A DNA stretch of 64,000 nt from Onstottus_B arcticum (GTDB lineage: Bacteria; Acidobacteriota; Blastocatellia; UBA7656): positions 124,001 through 188,000 of the forward strand of contig JBBPIE010000010.1 in the NCBI GenBank assembly GCA_038040485.1, given 5' to 3'. Positions 44,392-54,016 of this stretch are shown here, in pieces. Numbering within the stretch: the stretch's first letter is position 1; each line of letters opens with the position of its first letter. Position numbers and translations under genes: made by a program. The notes below the pieces were generated by a model, which was given only the letters and a program-made list of their open reading frames with translations, was not told where the DNA came from and ran no database searches.

Positions 44392-45663
44392 ATGAACGGT
44401 CAAATGATTGAAAGAGATTCGCTCGCGGCTCAACACTGTTGGAATTTGAGGCGGCAGACTTTGTTGATCCTCACAGTTGTGGCAACGGTCCTGTTCGCTT
44501 CCGCCTGTGGACGCAAAGGGTCACCCGAAGCAACAGCCGAGGCGAAAGCGAGAGCTTCGACAATGCCCGCGCCGCCGGTTGATGTCGCAACGGCTTCGGC
44601 GATCACTCGCAGCTTGCAACGCGGCGTCGAAGTCGTCGGCTCGCTCGCCGCCGATGAAGAGGTAGTCGTTTCGGCCCAGGCGCCGGGCGAACTTGCGCAG
44701 CTCAACGTCGACTTCGGGGGTTTTGTCACGCGGGGACAGATTATCGCTCAGATAGATCAGCGCGACGCCAAGCTCAAAGTCGAGCAGGCAGAAGCCACGC
44801 TGAAGCAAACGATGGCGAGGCTCGGGATGACGGAAGGAGAGAAGTTCGACCCGAATCGAACCGCCGACGTACGGGTTGCCAAAGCTCAGCTCGATTGGGA
44901 AAAGATGAGCCTGGACCGCCAGGCGCGATTGGTTGAAAACGGCGACGTTTCTCGGGCGCTCTACGACCAGGCTGTCACGACTCACAGCCTGGCGCAGGCT
45001 CGTTATCAGGCCGCGGTGGATGCCGTCAATCAGCAACTGGCACTGGTCGAACAGCAGCGAGCCTCCTTGAATCTGGCAAAGAAGGCGGTCGCGGACACCG
45101 TGGTGCGCTCCCCGATCAACGGATCAGTGAAAGAGAAACATACATCACGAGGTTCCTATCTGCCGGTTAACGGGCGCATCGTCACTCTTGTGAAAATCAA
45201 TCCACTGCGGTTGCGCGCCGATATCCCGGAGTACGCGGCGGCTTCGGTGCGAACCGGGCAGACGATGAACCTGACCGTCGAAGCTTTCCCGGACCGCGCT
45301 TTCACTGGGCGGGTGGTCCGCATCGGCGCCTCGCTTAACGAGCAGACTCGCTCGTTGACGATCGAAGCAGAGGTCGCAAATCCCGGCAATCTGCTCCGCC
45401 CTGGAATGTTCGCCAAGTCGACGCTCGTCACCTCAAACGACGCGCCCGCGGTGATGGTGCCGCTGCGGGCGGTTCAAAACATCGCCGGTTTGAACAAGGT
45501 CTTCGTGATCGAGAATGGCCGCGCATCGGAACGCATAGTAAAGACCGGAGCAAGCGACGGCGACCTGATCGAAGTCGTCGCGGGCGTGAAATCGGGCGAG
45601 AGCGTCGCCACAAGCAACCTGGACAAGCTTCAAGAGGGCAGCGCCGTCAACGCCGGCAAGTGA
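44392..45663 (+). CDS. RND efflux membrane-fusion (periplasmic adaptor) lipoprotein
   Basis: The 423-residue protein has a lipoprotein signal (LLILTVVATVLFASACG; lipidated Cys near residue 39) and the HlyD/AcrA layout: first lipoyl half (VVVSAQAPGELAQLNVDFGGFVTRGQ), a long coiled-coil hairpin (about 120-225), second lipoyl half (VVRSPINGSVKEKHTSRGSYL), a beta barrel and a membrane-proximal domain. It links the RND pump to the outer-membrane channel. It starts 20 bases after tetR and is followed, after a 22-base perfect palindrome, by the pump gene. The substrate is unknown. Confidence 0.92.
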   Translation: MNGQMIERDSLAAQHCWNLRRQTLLILTVVATVLFASACGRKGSPEATAEAKARASTMPAPPVDVATASAITRSLQRGVEVVGSLAADEEVVVSAQAPGELAQLNVDFGGFVTRGQIIAQIDQRDAKLKVEQAEATLKQTMARLGMTEGEKFDPNRTADVRVAKAQLDWEKMSLDRQARLVENGDVSRALYDQAVTTHSLAQARYQAAVDAVNQQLALVEQQRASLNLAKKAVADTVVRSPINGSVKEKHTSRGSYLPVNGRIVTLVKINPLRLRADIPEYAAASVRTGQTMNLTVEAFPDRAFTGRVVRIGASLNEQTRSLTIEAEVANPGNLLRPGMFAKSTLVTSNDAPAVMVPLRAVQNIAGLNKVFVIENGRASERIVKTGASDGDLIEVVAGVKSGESVATSNLDKLQEGSAVNAGK

Positions 45664-45668
45664 CGATC

Positions 45669-45753
45669 AACCACAAAGTCACAAAGACACCAGTTTCACG
45701 AAAGCTGGAAGGCTTGATGAACTGTTCTTAGTGTCTTTGTGACTTTGTGGTTG
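45669..45753. repeat. Palindrome with 22-base perfect arms between MFP and RND genes
   Basis: The left arm 45669-45690 (AACCACAAAGTCACAAAGAC..) is exactly complementary to 45732-45753. Arms are made of CACAAAG words. The loop is 41 bases. Similar TGTCTTTG words recur at about 8890 and 23020. Inside an operon it could set the ratio of adaptor to pump by partial termination or mRNA protection. Confidence 0.85.
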
Positions 45754-45785
45754 GCTCTCAGTCTTTTGCCAGCAGGAGAAAGAGT

Positions 45786-48700
45786 ATGCAGAAACTCGCA
45801 GAAATCTGTGTCCGTCGTCCGGTCTTCGCTACGATGCTGATTCTCACGCTGGTTGTTCTTGGGATCTTCTCGTACAACAGGCTGGTTGTTGAACGCTTCC
45901 CGCGAGTCGAGTTTCCCACGATAACCATCACCACGCGGTTGCCGGGCGCCGCGCCCCAGGAAGTCGAAACCGAGATCACCGACAAGATCGAGGAAGCCGT
46001 CAACACCATCAGCGGAATCGACGAGTTGCGCTCGACTTCATCTGAAGGCGTCTCGCTAGTTTTTGTCTCGTTCGATCTCGAACGCGACCTCGACGAAGCG
46101 GCACAGGACGTGCGCGACAAGATCAACCGGGCCCTGCCAAATCTGCCACGCACCATCGAACAGCCGACCATCGAAAAGCTCGACCCCGACGCGTCGCCGA
46201 TTATGACAATTTCGGTCGCTTCGAATCGCAACATCCGCGAGCTGACCGAGTTCGCCGACAAAGTGCTGCGCCGTCAGATCGAATCCATCAACGGCGTCGG
46301 CCAGGTGCAGATCATCGGTGGACGCAAACGCCAGGTGAACGTCTATCTGGATGGCGACAAGTTGCGCGGTTACAACCTGACCGTGACGCAAGTGTCTCAG
46401 GCGCTGCAAGCTCAGAACCTGGAAGTGCCGGGCGGGCGCGTCGAACAGACCGATCGCGCGCTCACTTTGCGGACGCTCGGGCGACTGCAATCTCCAGCCG
46501 ATTTCAACAATATCGTCGTCGCCAATCGTGCCGCCTATCCGATCAAGATCTCCGACGTCGGCCACACCGAAGACGGCGAAGAAGACGAAGAGACGGCCGG
46601 CCGCCTGAACGACAGGCCGGCCCTGCTGCTTCAGGTGCGGCGCCAGTCGGGCACGAACGTCATCGACGTCGTCGATGCGATCACGGCGCGGCTGGCGCAA
46701 GTCCAAAAAGCATTGCCCGCCGGCTACTCGGTCGATGTCGTGCGCGACCAATCGATCTTTATCCTCGCTTCGTTCCACGCGGTGCGCGAGCACTTGATAC
46801 TAGGGTCCTTCCTGGCCGCGCTGGTCGTGCTGTTTTTCATGGGCAGCCTCCGGGCGACAATCATCGCGGCAATCTCGATTCCGACTTCGATCATCTCGAC
46901 GTTTGCGATCATGGATTATTTCGGAATCACGCTGAATGGCCCGTCGATGCTGGGCTTGACGCTTTCAGTCGGTATCGTGATCGACGATGCGATCGTGGTG
47001 CTCGAGAACATCTTCCGCTACATCGAAGAGAAGGGCTACGAGCCGTTTGCCGCCGCGATCGAAGCGACAAAAGAGATTGGCATGGCGGTTATGGCCACGA
47101 CATTGTCACTGGTGGTGATTTTTCTGCCAGTCGCGTTTATGCAGAGCATTCCGGGCCGGTTCTTCAAATCAATGGCGCTGACGATGTCGTTCGCCATCAT
47201 GGTCTCGCTGCTGGTGAGCTTCACGCTGACGCCGATGTTGAGCGCGCGAATGCTGAATCGGTTGAAGCGGAAGTCCAACGAGGGCGGGACAGGCGAACCG
47301 GCCGCGCACACCGGAGAGAAGAGTTCGCGCATTTCGCGAGTGCTGGATCGCGGCTACACCGCGTTGCTGACGTGGTCGCTGCACCACCGCGCGACCGTGG
47401 TCCTGATCGCTGTGCTGACGTTTGCTTCGACCTTCTTGCTAGCCCCCCGAGTCGGGTTCAACTTCTTCCCGGTCGACGACCAGAGCGAGTTCGAGGTCAC
47501 AGTGCGCGCGCCTGAAGGGACTTCGCTGCGCAAGACCCTCGACATCGCCGAGCGAGTCTCCGCCGGCATCCGAAATCTTGATCATATTGATTACACGCTG
47601 ACAACCATCGGCGACGACCAGCAGCGGACGCAGAACCAGGCAAAGATCTACGTAAAGCTTGCCGATTTGGACAAGCGCCCGGTCTCGCAGTTCGTGGTTA
47701 TGGGTCAGGTGCGCGATAAGGTCCTCCCTGAATTCAAGTTGGAGAACCTGCGCACGGTCGTCACGCCGGTTGGGGCGATCAGCGGCGGCGGCCGCGCCAA
47801 TGCGGACGTTTCGTTTATGTTGCTCGGCCCCAACCTCGACAAGCTCAACGAGTATTCCCAACGGCTGCTCGACAAACTCAAACAGGTGCCGGGCGTGGTG
47901 GACGCCGACACTTCGCTGATCGTGGGCAAGCCGGAACTGCGCGCGACGATTGACCGCCAGAAGGCCGCGGAGCTTGGCGTAGGCATCTCCGACATTGCGC
48001 AATCACTGCGGCTGCTGGTCGGCGGCGATCAGGTTTCGACCTATAACGAGAACGGCGAGCAGTACGAAGTCCACGTTCGTGCCAGCGAAGATTTCCGCAC
48101 TGACGCGGCGAGCATCAGCCGACTCAATGTTCCGTCGGCGCGGTTGGGCAGCATCGGCCTCGACAGCGTCGCGAAGTTGAGCGAGGCAACCGGCCCGACC
48201 CAGATCGAACGCGTCTCGCGCCAGCGTCTCGTGATGCTCACAGCCAATCTCAAACCCGGCTTTTCGCAAAGCGAGGTGCTCACCAATTTGCGCGCTGAAA
48301 CGCAGGCGATGGGCATGCTCCCGGGCTATACCGCCGGCGTTTCGGGCTCGAGCAAAGAGATCGGCCGCACGATCAACGGCTTCCTGATCGCCTTCGCGCT
48401 CTCGTTTATCTTCATGTACATCGTGCTGGCCGCTCAGTTCGAGTCGTTCATCCACCCGGTGACGGTGCTACTGGCCTTGCCGCTGAGCTTGCCGTTCGCG
48501 CTCATTTCGCTGATCGTGACCGGACAGGCAATGAACATGTTCACGCTGCTTGGACTGCTTGTGCTCTTCGGAATGGTGAAGAAGAACTCGATCCTGCAAA
48601 TCGATCACACCAACGGGCTGCGCAAAAAAGGGATGGAACGTCACGAAGCTTTGGTCCAGGCGAGCCGCGATCGGCTTCGGCCGATCCTGATGACCACAAT

Positions 48701-48968
48701 CGCGTTCGTAGCGGGAATGACGCCCCTGGCCATAAGCAGCGGCCCAGGTTCAGGCATCAATCGCTCGACTTCGGTTGTGGTGATCGGCGGGCAGTCAATG
48801 TGTCTGCTGTTGACGCTGCTGGTGACGCCGGTAGCGTACTCGTTGTTCGACGACGCGGCGGCATCGACCGTTTGGGGACGCATCGGGCGAGCCGTTCGAT
48901 TGCCGTTTGCATGGGCGCGGCGCAAGGCAGCTTCGGCGACCTCGTCTTTTTTGGGACTGTTCCGATAG
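45786..48968 (+). CDS. RND-family efflux pump, inner-membrane subunit (HAE1/AcrB type)
   Basis: The 1060-residue protein (start ATG 45786, AGGAGA upstream) has 12 helices and two large periplasmic loops. Visible marks are the N-terminal RRPVFATMLILTLVVLGIFSY, the proton-relay Asp pair in GIVIDDAIVVLENIFRYIEE, and the helix-10 Lys in MVKKNSILQIDHTN. The C-terminal QASRDRLRPILMTTIAFVAG is also typical. It expels substrates by proton antiport with the adaptor and TolC-like proteins. Length and motifs are normal. It could be a drug, solvent or lipid exporter. Confidence 0.95.
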   Translation: MQKLAEICVRRPVFATMLILTLVVLGIFSYNRLVVERFPRVEFPTITITTRLPGAAPQEVETEITDKIEEAVNTISGIDELRSTSSEGVSLVFVSFDLERDLDEAAQDVRDKINRALPNLPRTIEQPTIEKLDPDASPIMTISVASNRNIRELTEFADKVLRRQIESINGVGQVQIIGGRKRQVNVYLDGDKLRGYNLTVTQVSQALQAQNLEVPGGRVEQTDRALTLRTLGRLQSPADFNNIVVANRAAYPIKISDVGHTEDGEEDEETAGRLNDRPALLLQVRRQSGTNVIDVVDAITARLAQVQKALPAGYSVDVVRDQSIFILASFHAVREHLILGSFLAALVVLFFMGSLRATIIAAISIPTSIISTFAIMDYFGITLNGPSMLGLTLSVGIVIDDAIVVLENIFRYIEEKGYEPFAAAIEATKEIGMAVMATTLSLVVIFLPVAFMQSIPGRFFKSMALTMSFAIMVSLLVSFTLTPMLSARMLNRLKRKSNEGGTGEPAAHTGEKSSRISRVLDRGYTALLTWSLHHRATVVLIAVLTFASTFLLAPRVGFNFFPVDDQSEFEVTVRAPEGTSLRKTLDIAERVSAGIRNLDHIDYTLTTIGDDQQRTQNQAKIYVKLADLDKRPVSQFVVMGQVRDKVLPEFKLENLRTVVTPVGAISGGGRANADVSFMLLGPNLDKLNEYSQRLLDKLKQVPGVVDADTSLIVGKPELRATIDRQKAAELGVGISDIAQSLRLLVGGDQVSTYNENGEQYEVHVRASEDFRTDAASISRLNVPSARLGSIGLDSVAKLSEATGPTQIERVSRQRLVMLTANLKPGFSQSEVLTNLRAETQAMGMLPGYTAGVSGSSKEIGRTINGFLIAFALSFIFMYIVLAAQFESFIHPVTVLLALPLSLPFALISLIVTGQAMNMFTLLGLLVLFGMVKKNSILQIDHTNGLRKKGMERHEALVQASRDRLRPILMTTIAFVAGMTPLAISSGPGSGINRSTSVVVIGGQSMCLLLTLLVTPVAYSLFDDAAASTVWGRIGRAVRLPFAWARRKAASATSSFLGLFR

Positions 48969-48991
48969 CAGAATGAAAGTGAGTTTTGGTT

Positions 48992-50746
48992 ATGAAGGAT
49001 TTTATTAGTCGCACGATTGCGTTCGTGTTGTTGGCCGGCTCACCCGCCCCAACCGCCGGTCAGATAGTAAAAATCGAGCAGCCGGCGTCCCAGGAAGCGA
49101 AGCAAAGCTCAACACCGCCGGCCGAGGAGCGAACGCCGCATCGTGTCGGCGTTGACGAGAGCAGTCCGCTCACGCTCACTCTATTCGACGCGGTAAAACT
49201 GGCGCTCCAGAACAACCGCGAGATCGAAGTCGAGCGCATCAATGTTCAGCAAGCCAACTACGACCTGTTCTCGGCTCGCGGCACGCGAGACATCACAATC
49301 GGCGGTTCGAGTTTCTACGAGCACCGCGTGACGCCTTCCGGCTCGGTGTTGTCGGGCGGACCCAACGGGACGGTCACGACGCGAAGCGCGAATTGGGACT
49401 TGAACGCTCAGCAGTTGCTGCCGACCGGCGCACAATGGACGGCGCAGTTCACGAACCTGCGGTCGGACACCAACAGCATCTTTAACTCGCTCAATCCGCA
49501 GTACAGCAGCGTGCTCAACTTTCAGATCCGCCAGCCCGTCATGCGTGGCTTCTCGCTCGACGAGGCGCGACGGAGAATCCGCGTCGCCAACCGCAGGCTG
49601 GATCTTTCTGACAGCCAGTTCCGCCAGAAGGCGATCGAGATCGTCTCGCGAGTTCAACGCTCTTATTGGGATCTGTTGTTTGGGTTGCGCGAGGTGCAGA
49701 TTCAACGCGAAGCCGTCGGCCTGGCGCGCGCGCAACGCGAACGCAACAGCCGAATGGTGGATCAAGGTACGCTGGCGCCGATCGAGCTTGTTTCGGTTGA
49801 TGTGGAACTGGAGAAACGCAGAGAAAACGTTCTGTTCGCGTTGGAGGTGGTTACGCGGGCTGAGAACGCCCTGAAGCAATTGATCCTTGGCGACCGAAGC
49901 TCAGACGTCTGGAACAAGGCAATAATCCCAGCCGACGTCCCCGACCTCAACCCGGTTTCACTGAAGCTGGACGAAGCTACAGCGGCAGCGTTCGCGAACA
50001 GGCAGGAGCTTGCGCAGAACAACGTGCAGCAGGAGATCAACAAGATCGACACCAGATATTTTTCAAACCAGACAAAGCCGGCCGTCGATCTGATTGCGTC
50101 CTACACATCGACCGGGTTGGCCGGCACGCTGGTTAGCAGCACCGGGAGCCCGTTCACCGCAACCACCGATCTGCTGGTGAAGCAAGTGAACACTCTGTCG
50201 GAGCTTGCCGGTCTGCCTCCGCTCGTAATCGCTCCGTCCGCGGGATTGCCGGGCTTTCTGGTTGGCGGCTACGGTCAAAGCCTTGCGAACTCGTTCGGCA
50301 ATGACTTTCGCACATTCCGAGTCGGCGTGAGCCTCAGCTTCCCGCTCAGGAACCGGGCGGCCGAAGGTCAGCTCGGGCGGTCGCTTGCCGAAGGCCGCAA
50401 AATCGGCGCTCAGCGGAAGATTCTCGAGCAGGCAATCGAAGCAGAAGTGAGAAACGCGCTCCAGTCGGTCGAGATGGGACGCGAGCGAGTAGAGACGGCG
50501 CGAGCCTCGCGCGAAGCCGCGGAGAAGCAATACCAGAGCGAGCAGCGGCGCTTCGATTCAGGCCTGTCTACTACATACTTCGTGCTTGAACGTCAGAACA
50601 CGTTGTCGGAGTCGCGAGGCCGCGAGCTTCGTGCGATGACTGAATACAACAAAGCGATGTCGGAGCTTCAACGAGTTATGGGTACGACGCTGACTTCGGC
50701 TAATGTGGAAGTTAGTACATCGGCCGACAAGAAAAGCGGGAATTGA
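48992..50746 (+). CDS. TolC-family outer-membrane efflux protein
   Basis: The 584-residue protein has a signal peptide (AFVLLAGSPAPTAG) and two outer-membrane-efflux repeats (about 65-260 and 330-570), with LTLFDAVKLALQNNREIEVERINVQQANYDLFSARG at the start of the first and ALQSVEMGRERVETARASREAAEKQYQSE in the second. Such proteins trimerise to a channel-tunnel. A Thr/Ser/Gly-rich insert (about 370-440) enlarges the second half. It lies 23 bases after the pump gene and completes the operon. Confidence 0.9.
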   Translation: MKDFISRTIAFVLLAGSPAPTAGQIVKIEQPASQEAKQSSTPPAEERTPHRVGVDESSPLTLTLFDAVKLALQNNREIEVERINVQQANYDLFSARGTRDITIGGSSFYEHRVTPSGSVLSGGPNGTVTTRSANWDLNAQQLLPTGAQWTAQFTNLRSDTNSIFNSLNPQYSSVLNFQIRQPVMRGFSLDEARRRIRVANRRLDLSDSQFRQKAIEIVSRVQRSYWDLLFGLREVQIQREAVGLARAQRERNSRMVDQGTLAPIELVSVDVELEKRRENVLFALEVVTRAENALKQLILGDRSSDVWNKAIIPADVPDLNPVSLKLDEATAAAFANRQELAQNNVQQEINKIDTRYFSNQTKPAVDLIASYTSTGLAGTLVSSTGSPFTATTDLLVKQVNTLSELAGLPPLVIAPSAGLPGFLVGGYGQSLANSFGNDFRTFRVGVSLSFPLRNRAAEGQLGRSLAEGRKIGAQRKILEQAIEAEVRNALQSVEMGRERVETARASREAAEKQYQSEQRRFDSGLSTTYFVLERQNTLSESRGRELRAMTEYNKAMSELQRVMGTTLTSANVEVSTSADKKSGN

Positions 50747-50785
50747 AAATCGAAGATTGAAAATTGCAAATTGCAAATTGAGATT
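50742..50785. repeat. Single-arm AAAATTG-type tract after the efflux operon
   Basis: Words GAAAATTGCAAATTGCAAATT follow the tolC-like stop. They match the repeat word of the element at 6002-6124 but have no facing arm. Confidence 0.5.
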
Positions 50786-50820
50786 TGGCGAGATCACTTT
50801 ACTGCTCGAGCGCTCACTGT

Positions 50821-52797
50821 TCAGCGCAAGTTGAACTCGATCTGGGCCACGACCCAATAACTCACTGGCTTGCCATCCTTCAAAGCCGGTTTGTATCTAT
50901 ATTGATAAGCGGCCTGTATTGCTTGTTCATCCAATCCGTCGGGAAGCCCGCTCACGATTTTGACTTGCTTGACGTAACCGTCCGCGCCGACCAGCACGCG
51001 AGCGGTGACCGTGCCCTGAATCTTGTTCTTCCGCGCTTCTTCCGTGTAGTGGGGTGGCGGATTGCTCAACAGGACCGGCTTCGAATCTACTGCTGATGCC
51101 GGAGCGCCGGGCGCCGGTGGTGTCGATGTAGAACCTCCGCCCAGGTTACCCGCCCTACCCGGGAGGGGCATTAGCTTCGGGAGGCGGAATGGGAGTGGGT
51201 CCGTTCCCGCCTTCTCGCGAGGTGGGCCGGGCACCACGGTTATTGTCGATGTCGAAACCACGGTATATTCGGGACACTTCGGCTTCCGTGCGACGGACTT
51301 TGGATTCTGATTGAAGTCGAGGGCAGGCGTTTTGTCGGTAATGCCATTGAAGTCGGCGTACACTTTCCCGCCGCCGCCAAACGCGGTGTCGAGCGTGCCG
51401 TCCCCGTTGTAACGCATAAGAAGAAAGTCGGCAAGATCGCGATGAGTCTCTGCATATCCGCCCGCGACGATCTTCCCATCGGGCTGAACCGCTACCGATG
51501 AAGCCTCGCAGTATTCGCCGCACAGAGCGATAACCTTTCCTGCTTTGCCAAAGCTCAAGTTCAACTCGCCGTTGTTGCCGTATCGCGCCAGAGCGAAGGC
51601 GTGGGGCGACCCGGTTACATAAGCAGATCCGACGACGATGAAGCTACCGTTAGGAAGCAGCGCAATGGCTCCGGGGGTCGTTGTGTGTTCAAACCTGGTG
51701 ATTGCTGTGCCGCCACTCCCGAATGAATTATCCGGAAGCCCGCTTTGATCGAAGCGTCGCAGGAGAAAGTATCCACTCCGGCCCTCCATATTCGTTTTAC
51801 TCGCCATGATTACTTTGCCGGCAGGTTGGATCGCTATTGCGCGTAAAATCCCCTCGGGCGGTTTCACGGTTGTGGTCAACGTGCCCTTGTCGCCAAAAGC
51901 CGTATCGGTCCGGCCGTCAGCCTGATAACGTGTCATCTCAAAAAAAGAGAAAAAAGAAACGGTGTCACCAACGGCCGAACAATCCGATGAGCCGCCGGCG
52001 GTTAAGATCGTTCCATCGTCCTGGAGGCTGATCGAACGCGCGACCGCGAAACGAGTAAAGGGCGTGAGAGCTTTTCCGCCGTTGCCAAACGCCGGGTCCA
52101 GACTTCCGCGCTGAGTGTAGCGAACAAGAGCCAGGTTCGGGCGATCGCTTGAAACCCCTCCCGCCACGATGATCCGCCCATCGTGCTGGATGGCGACGCC
52201 AAAGGGACTATCCGTTTTGCCGAAAAAGTCCGTGACGACCTTGCCACCTCGACCGAAGGAATTGTCGAGAGTGCCATCGCTGTTGTATCGCGCAAGAGCG
52301 AAGTCAGAATCACAGTTGTCCCACTTGGTGGTTCCAACCAGCAGGATTCTTCCATCGGCCTGAAGAGCAACAGCAGCGAGATCGTCATCGTTGCCGGCAA
52401 AGTCTGTTACGACTTTGCCGCCTTCACCGAAAGACGTATCCGGACTGCCGTCGGCCAGGTAGCGGGCCAGCGCAAAATCTCCTTTCGAGTCTCTGCGAGT
52501 CTTACTTCTATCAGGTCCGTTCCCGGAAGCCGCGCCCGGCTTAGTGCTTTTCCCTCGAGTGCGACCGGCTACGATGATCTTGCCGTCGGGTTGCAGCGTA
52601 ATAGCCTTCACTTCATCGTAGTTAATGTTGTCCGGCCTTCCCGTGTGCTCACCCATAGCCGGTTGAGTTTGACCAAAGGCTCGCCCGACGAACCGGGCGC
52701 ACAACATCAGCACCAGCGTCAGCGCGAGAGCCGTCGAAAAACGTACCACCTGTGCGGAAACGAAACTGCAAAGAAGCCTTTGACATTGATTCTTCAT
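50821..52797 (-). CDS. Secreted delta-60-repeat protein with C-terminal TonB domain
   Basis: The 658-residue protein has a signal peptide (FSTALALTLVLMLCARFVGRAFG). Residues about 55-470 are tandem delta-60 repeats, each with a form of LQPDGKIIVAG..FALARYNSDGTLDNSFGRGGKVVTDF, predicted to form a beta-propeller-like structure. A Pro-rich linker follows, and the last 90 residues are a TonB C-terminal domain (PPHYTEEARKNKIQGTVTARVLVGADGYVKQVKIVSG, then QAAYQYRYKPALKDGKPV). TonB domains normally contact TonB boxes of outer-membrane receptors, yet there is no N-terminal membrane anchor beyond the signal peptide. It stands alone on the minus strand. Confidence 0.85.
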   Translation of the reverse strand: MKNQCQRLLCSFVSAQVVRFSTALALTLVLMLCARFVGRAFGQTQPAMGEHTGRPDNINYDEVKAITLQPDGKIIVAGRTRGKSTKPGAASGNGPDRSKTRRDSKGDFALARYLADGSPDTSFGEGGKVVTDFAGNDDDLAAVALQADGRILLVGTTKWDNCDSDFALARYNSDGTLDNSFGRGGKVVTDFFGKTDSPFGVAIQHDGRIIVAGGVSSDRPNLALVRYTQRGSLDPAFGNGGKALTPFTRFAVARSISLQDDGTILTAGGSSDCSAVGDTVSFFSFFEMTRYQADGRTDTAFGDKGTLTTTVKPPEGILRAIAIQPAGKVIMASKTNMEGRSGYFLLRRFDQSGLPDNSFGSGGTAITRFEHTTTPGAIALLPNGSFIVVGSAYVTGSPHAFALARYGNNGELNLSFGKAGKVIALCGEYCEASSVAVQPDGKIVAGGYAETHRDLADFLLMRYNGDGTLDTAFGGGGKVYADFNGITDKTPALDFNQNPKSVARKPKCPEYTVVSTSTITVVPGPPREKAGTDPLPFRLPKLMPLPGRAGNLGGGSTSTPPAPGAPASAVDSKPVLLSNPPPHYTEEARKNKIQGTVTARVLVGADGYVKQVKIVSGLPDGLDEQAIQAAYQYRYKPALKDGKPVSYWVVAQIEFNLR

Positions 52798-53080
52798 GAG
52801 GAGCGGCCTCCTAACCGAAGCATCCGTGCGCCTAATACTCTGCTCGATTCTACTCTACTGGATATAGACGAAAGTCAGCTCTTCGATAATGCAAATCTCC
52901 AATCAAACAGCGTCCAGTGGGTCAGCCTTGAGTTCCCGTTGACATTTGATCCGGGTTCACCCAGCCATGGGAACAACGCTGACGCCGGCCAGGGTCGACG
53001 TGCGCAAATAGACGCGCATCCCAAGTGGTACCGGCGTCCGATTTGGTCTGACATGATGCTGCAGGGTAAGAAGCTAGACA

Positions 53081-53818
53081 CTAACTTGAGAATCGACTGC
53101 CGCGGCGGGTCTTGAGCGTTTCGCGATAGTCATCGCCTTCCATCAGAACCAGCCTGCACATCTCGTGCAACCGCGAGCGAAGCCTCACGCCAACGCGCTC
53201 GGTCAGGCTTTCGTCGTAGGCGGAACCGATTGGAATGTCCAGATAGTTGGAAGTGAACAGCGTGATCTTCCGGTCGTTGTAGCGCTTGTTGATGATGTGA
53301 GTGATCGTTTCCTGAACCCACTCGGTCGGCTTGCTTGAACCAAGCTCGTCAAGCACAAGCACCTCGGCCTCAAGTATCGGCGCAAGGATCTTGAGTTCGG
53401 ACGTGTGGGTGTTGGGGTTATAGCTGTCTTGAATCTCTTTCAAGAGATCGCGGAAATCATAAAAGATCCCAGGGATTCCCTTTTTGATCAATCCCTTCAA
53501 GGCCGCGACCGCCAGGTGGGTCTTCCCTACCCCGCAGCGTCCAAGATACAGGAGCCCAACGTCCACCACCGGAAACTCGTCGACAAACTTTCGGGTGTTC
53601 ATCAACGCCCGGTGAAGCGACGGCATCAACGTCTCGAAGTTATCTAGGGTGCAGTGGGCGAACCGCCTGGGAATTCGCGCGCTCGCTTCGAGCAGATCGG
53701 GCCGGTCCGCGCGCTTGCAGTCGCAGGGGCGCACGCCTTTGCCTTCCACGAACTCCCAGCCCGTGCCCCCACATGCCGGACACGGAGCAAGCTTGAGGTT
53801 TGCCGAATCTGCTGACAT
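53081..53818 (-). CDS. DnaC/IstB-like ATPase with N-terminal zinc motif
   Basis: The start is ATG 53818 (MSADSANLKLAPC), with AGGA nine bases upstream; the frame is open up to 53917. The 245-residue protein begins with a zinc motif (CPACGGTGWEFVEGKGVRPC then DC), as in primosomal DnaI/DnaC proteins, then an AAA+ core: Walker A LGRCGVGKTHLAVAA near residue 105, Walker B VLVLDELGSS near 165, sensor I LFTSNYLDI, and the arginine finger region ERVGVRLRSRL. It probably loads the replicative helicase. No IS21 transposase is nearby, so the IstB reading is less likely. Confidence 0.88.
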   Translation of the reverse strand: MSADSANLKLAPCPACGGTGWEFVEGKGVRPCDCKRADRPDLLEASARIPRRFAHCTLDNFETLMPSLHRALMNTRKFVDEFPVVDVGLLYLGRCGVGKTHLAVAALKGLIKKGIPGIFYDFRDLLKEIQDSYNPNTHTSELKILAPILEAEVLVLDELGSSKPTEWVQETITHIINKRYNDRKITLFTSNYLDIPIGSAYDESLTERVGVRLRSRLHEMCRLVLMEGDDYRETLKTRRGSRFSS

Positions 53819-53887
53819 TAGTAAAGTTCCTGGCGTAGATCGAACAACGTCTGAAGTGCGTAGGCTTGTTGATCTCGAACGCGCGCG

Positions 53888-53917
53888 ATTATAGTTGATG
53901 CGCGCGAAAAAAAGCAA
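53888..53917 (-). promoter_or_regulatory. Promoter of the DnaC-like gene
   Basis: On the minus strand TTGCTT (53917-53912), an 18-base spacer and a perfect TATAAT (53893-53888). The predicted leader is about 60 bases. Confidence 0.55.
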
Positions 53918-54016
53918 TCGGAAACTCGCTCGACGTTACATTATTTTTTCCTCGAAAACTTCAACGTCGCTAACTTAATCGTACAAGCTTGTTAACTGAA
54001 TCAGCGTCTCCACGAT

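Noticed and set aside
46056..46793. 245-codon minus-strand frame inside the RND pump gene
   Set aside because: Antisense shadow of a strongly supported pump gene; composition is that expected from the complementary codons.
53081..53818. IstB helper of an IS21 element
   Set aside because: No IstA transposase or terminal repeats nearby, and the N-terminal zinc motif points to a DnaC/DnaI-like loader.
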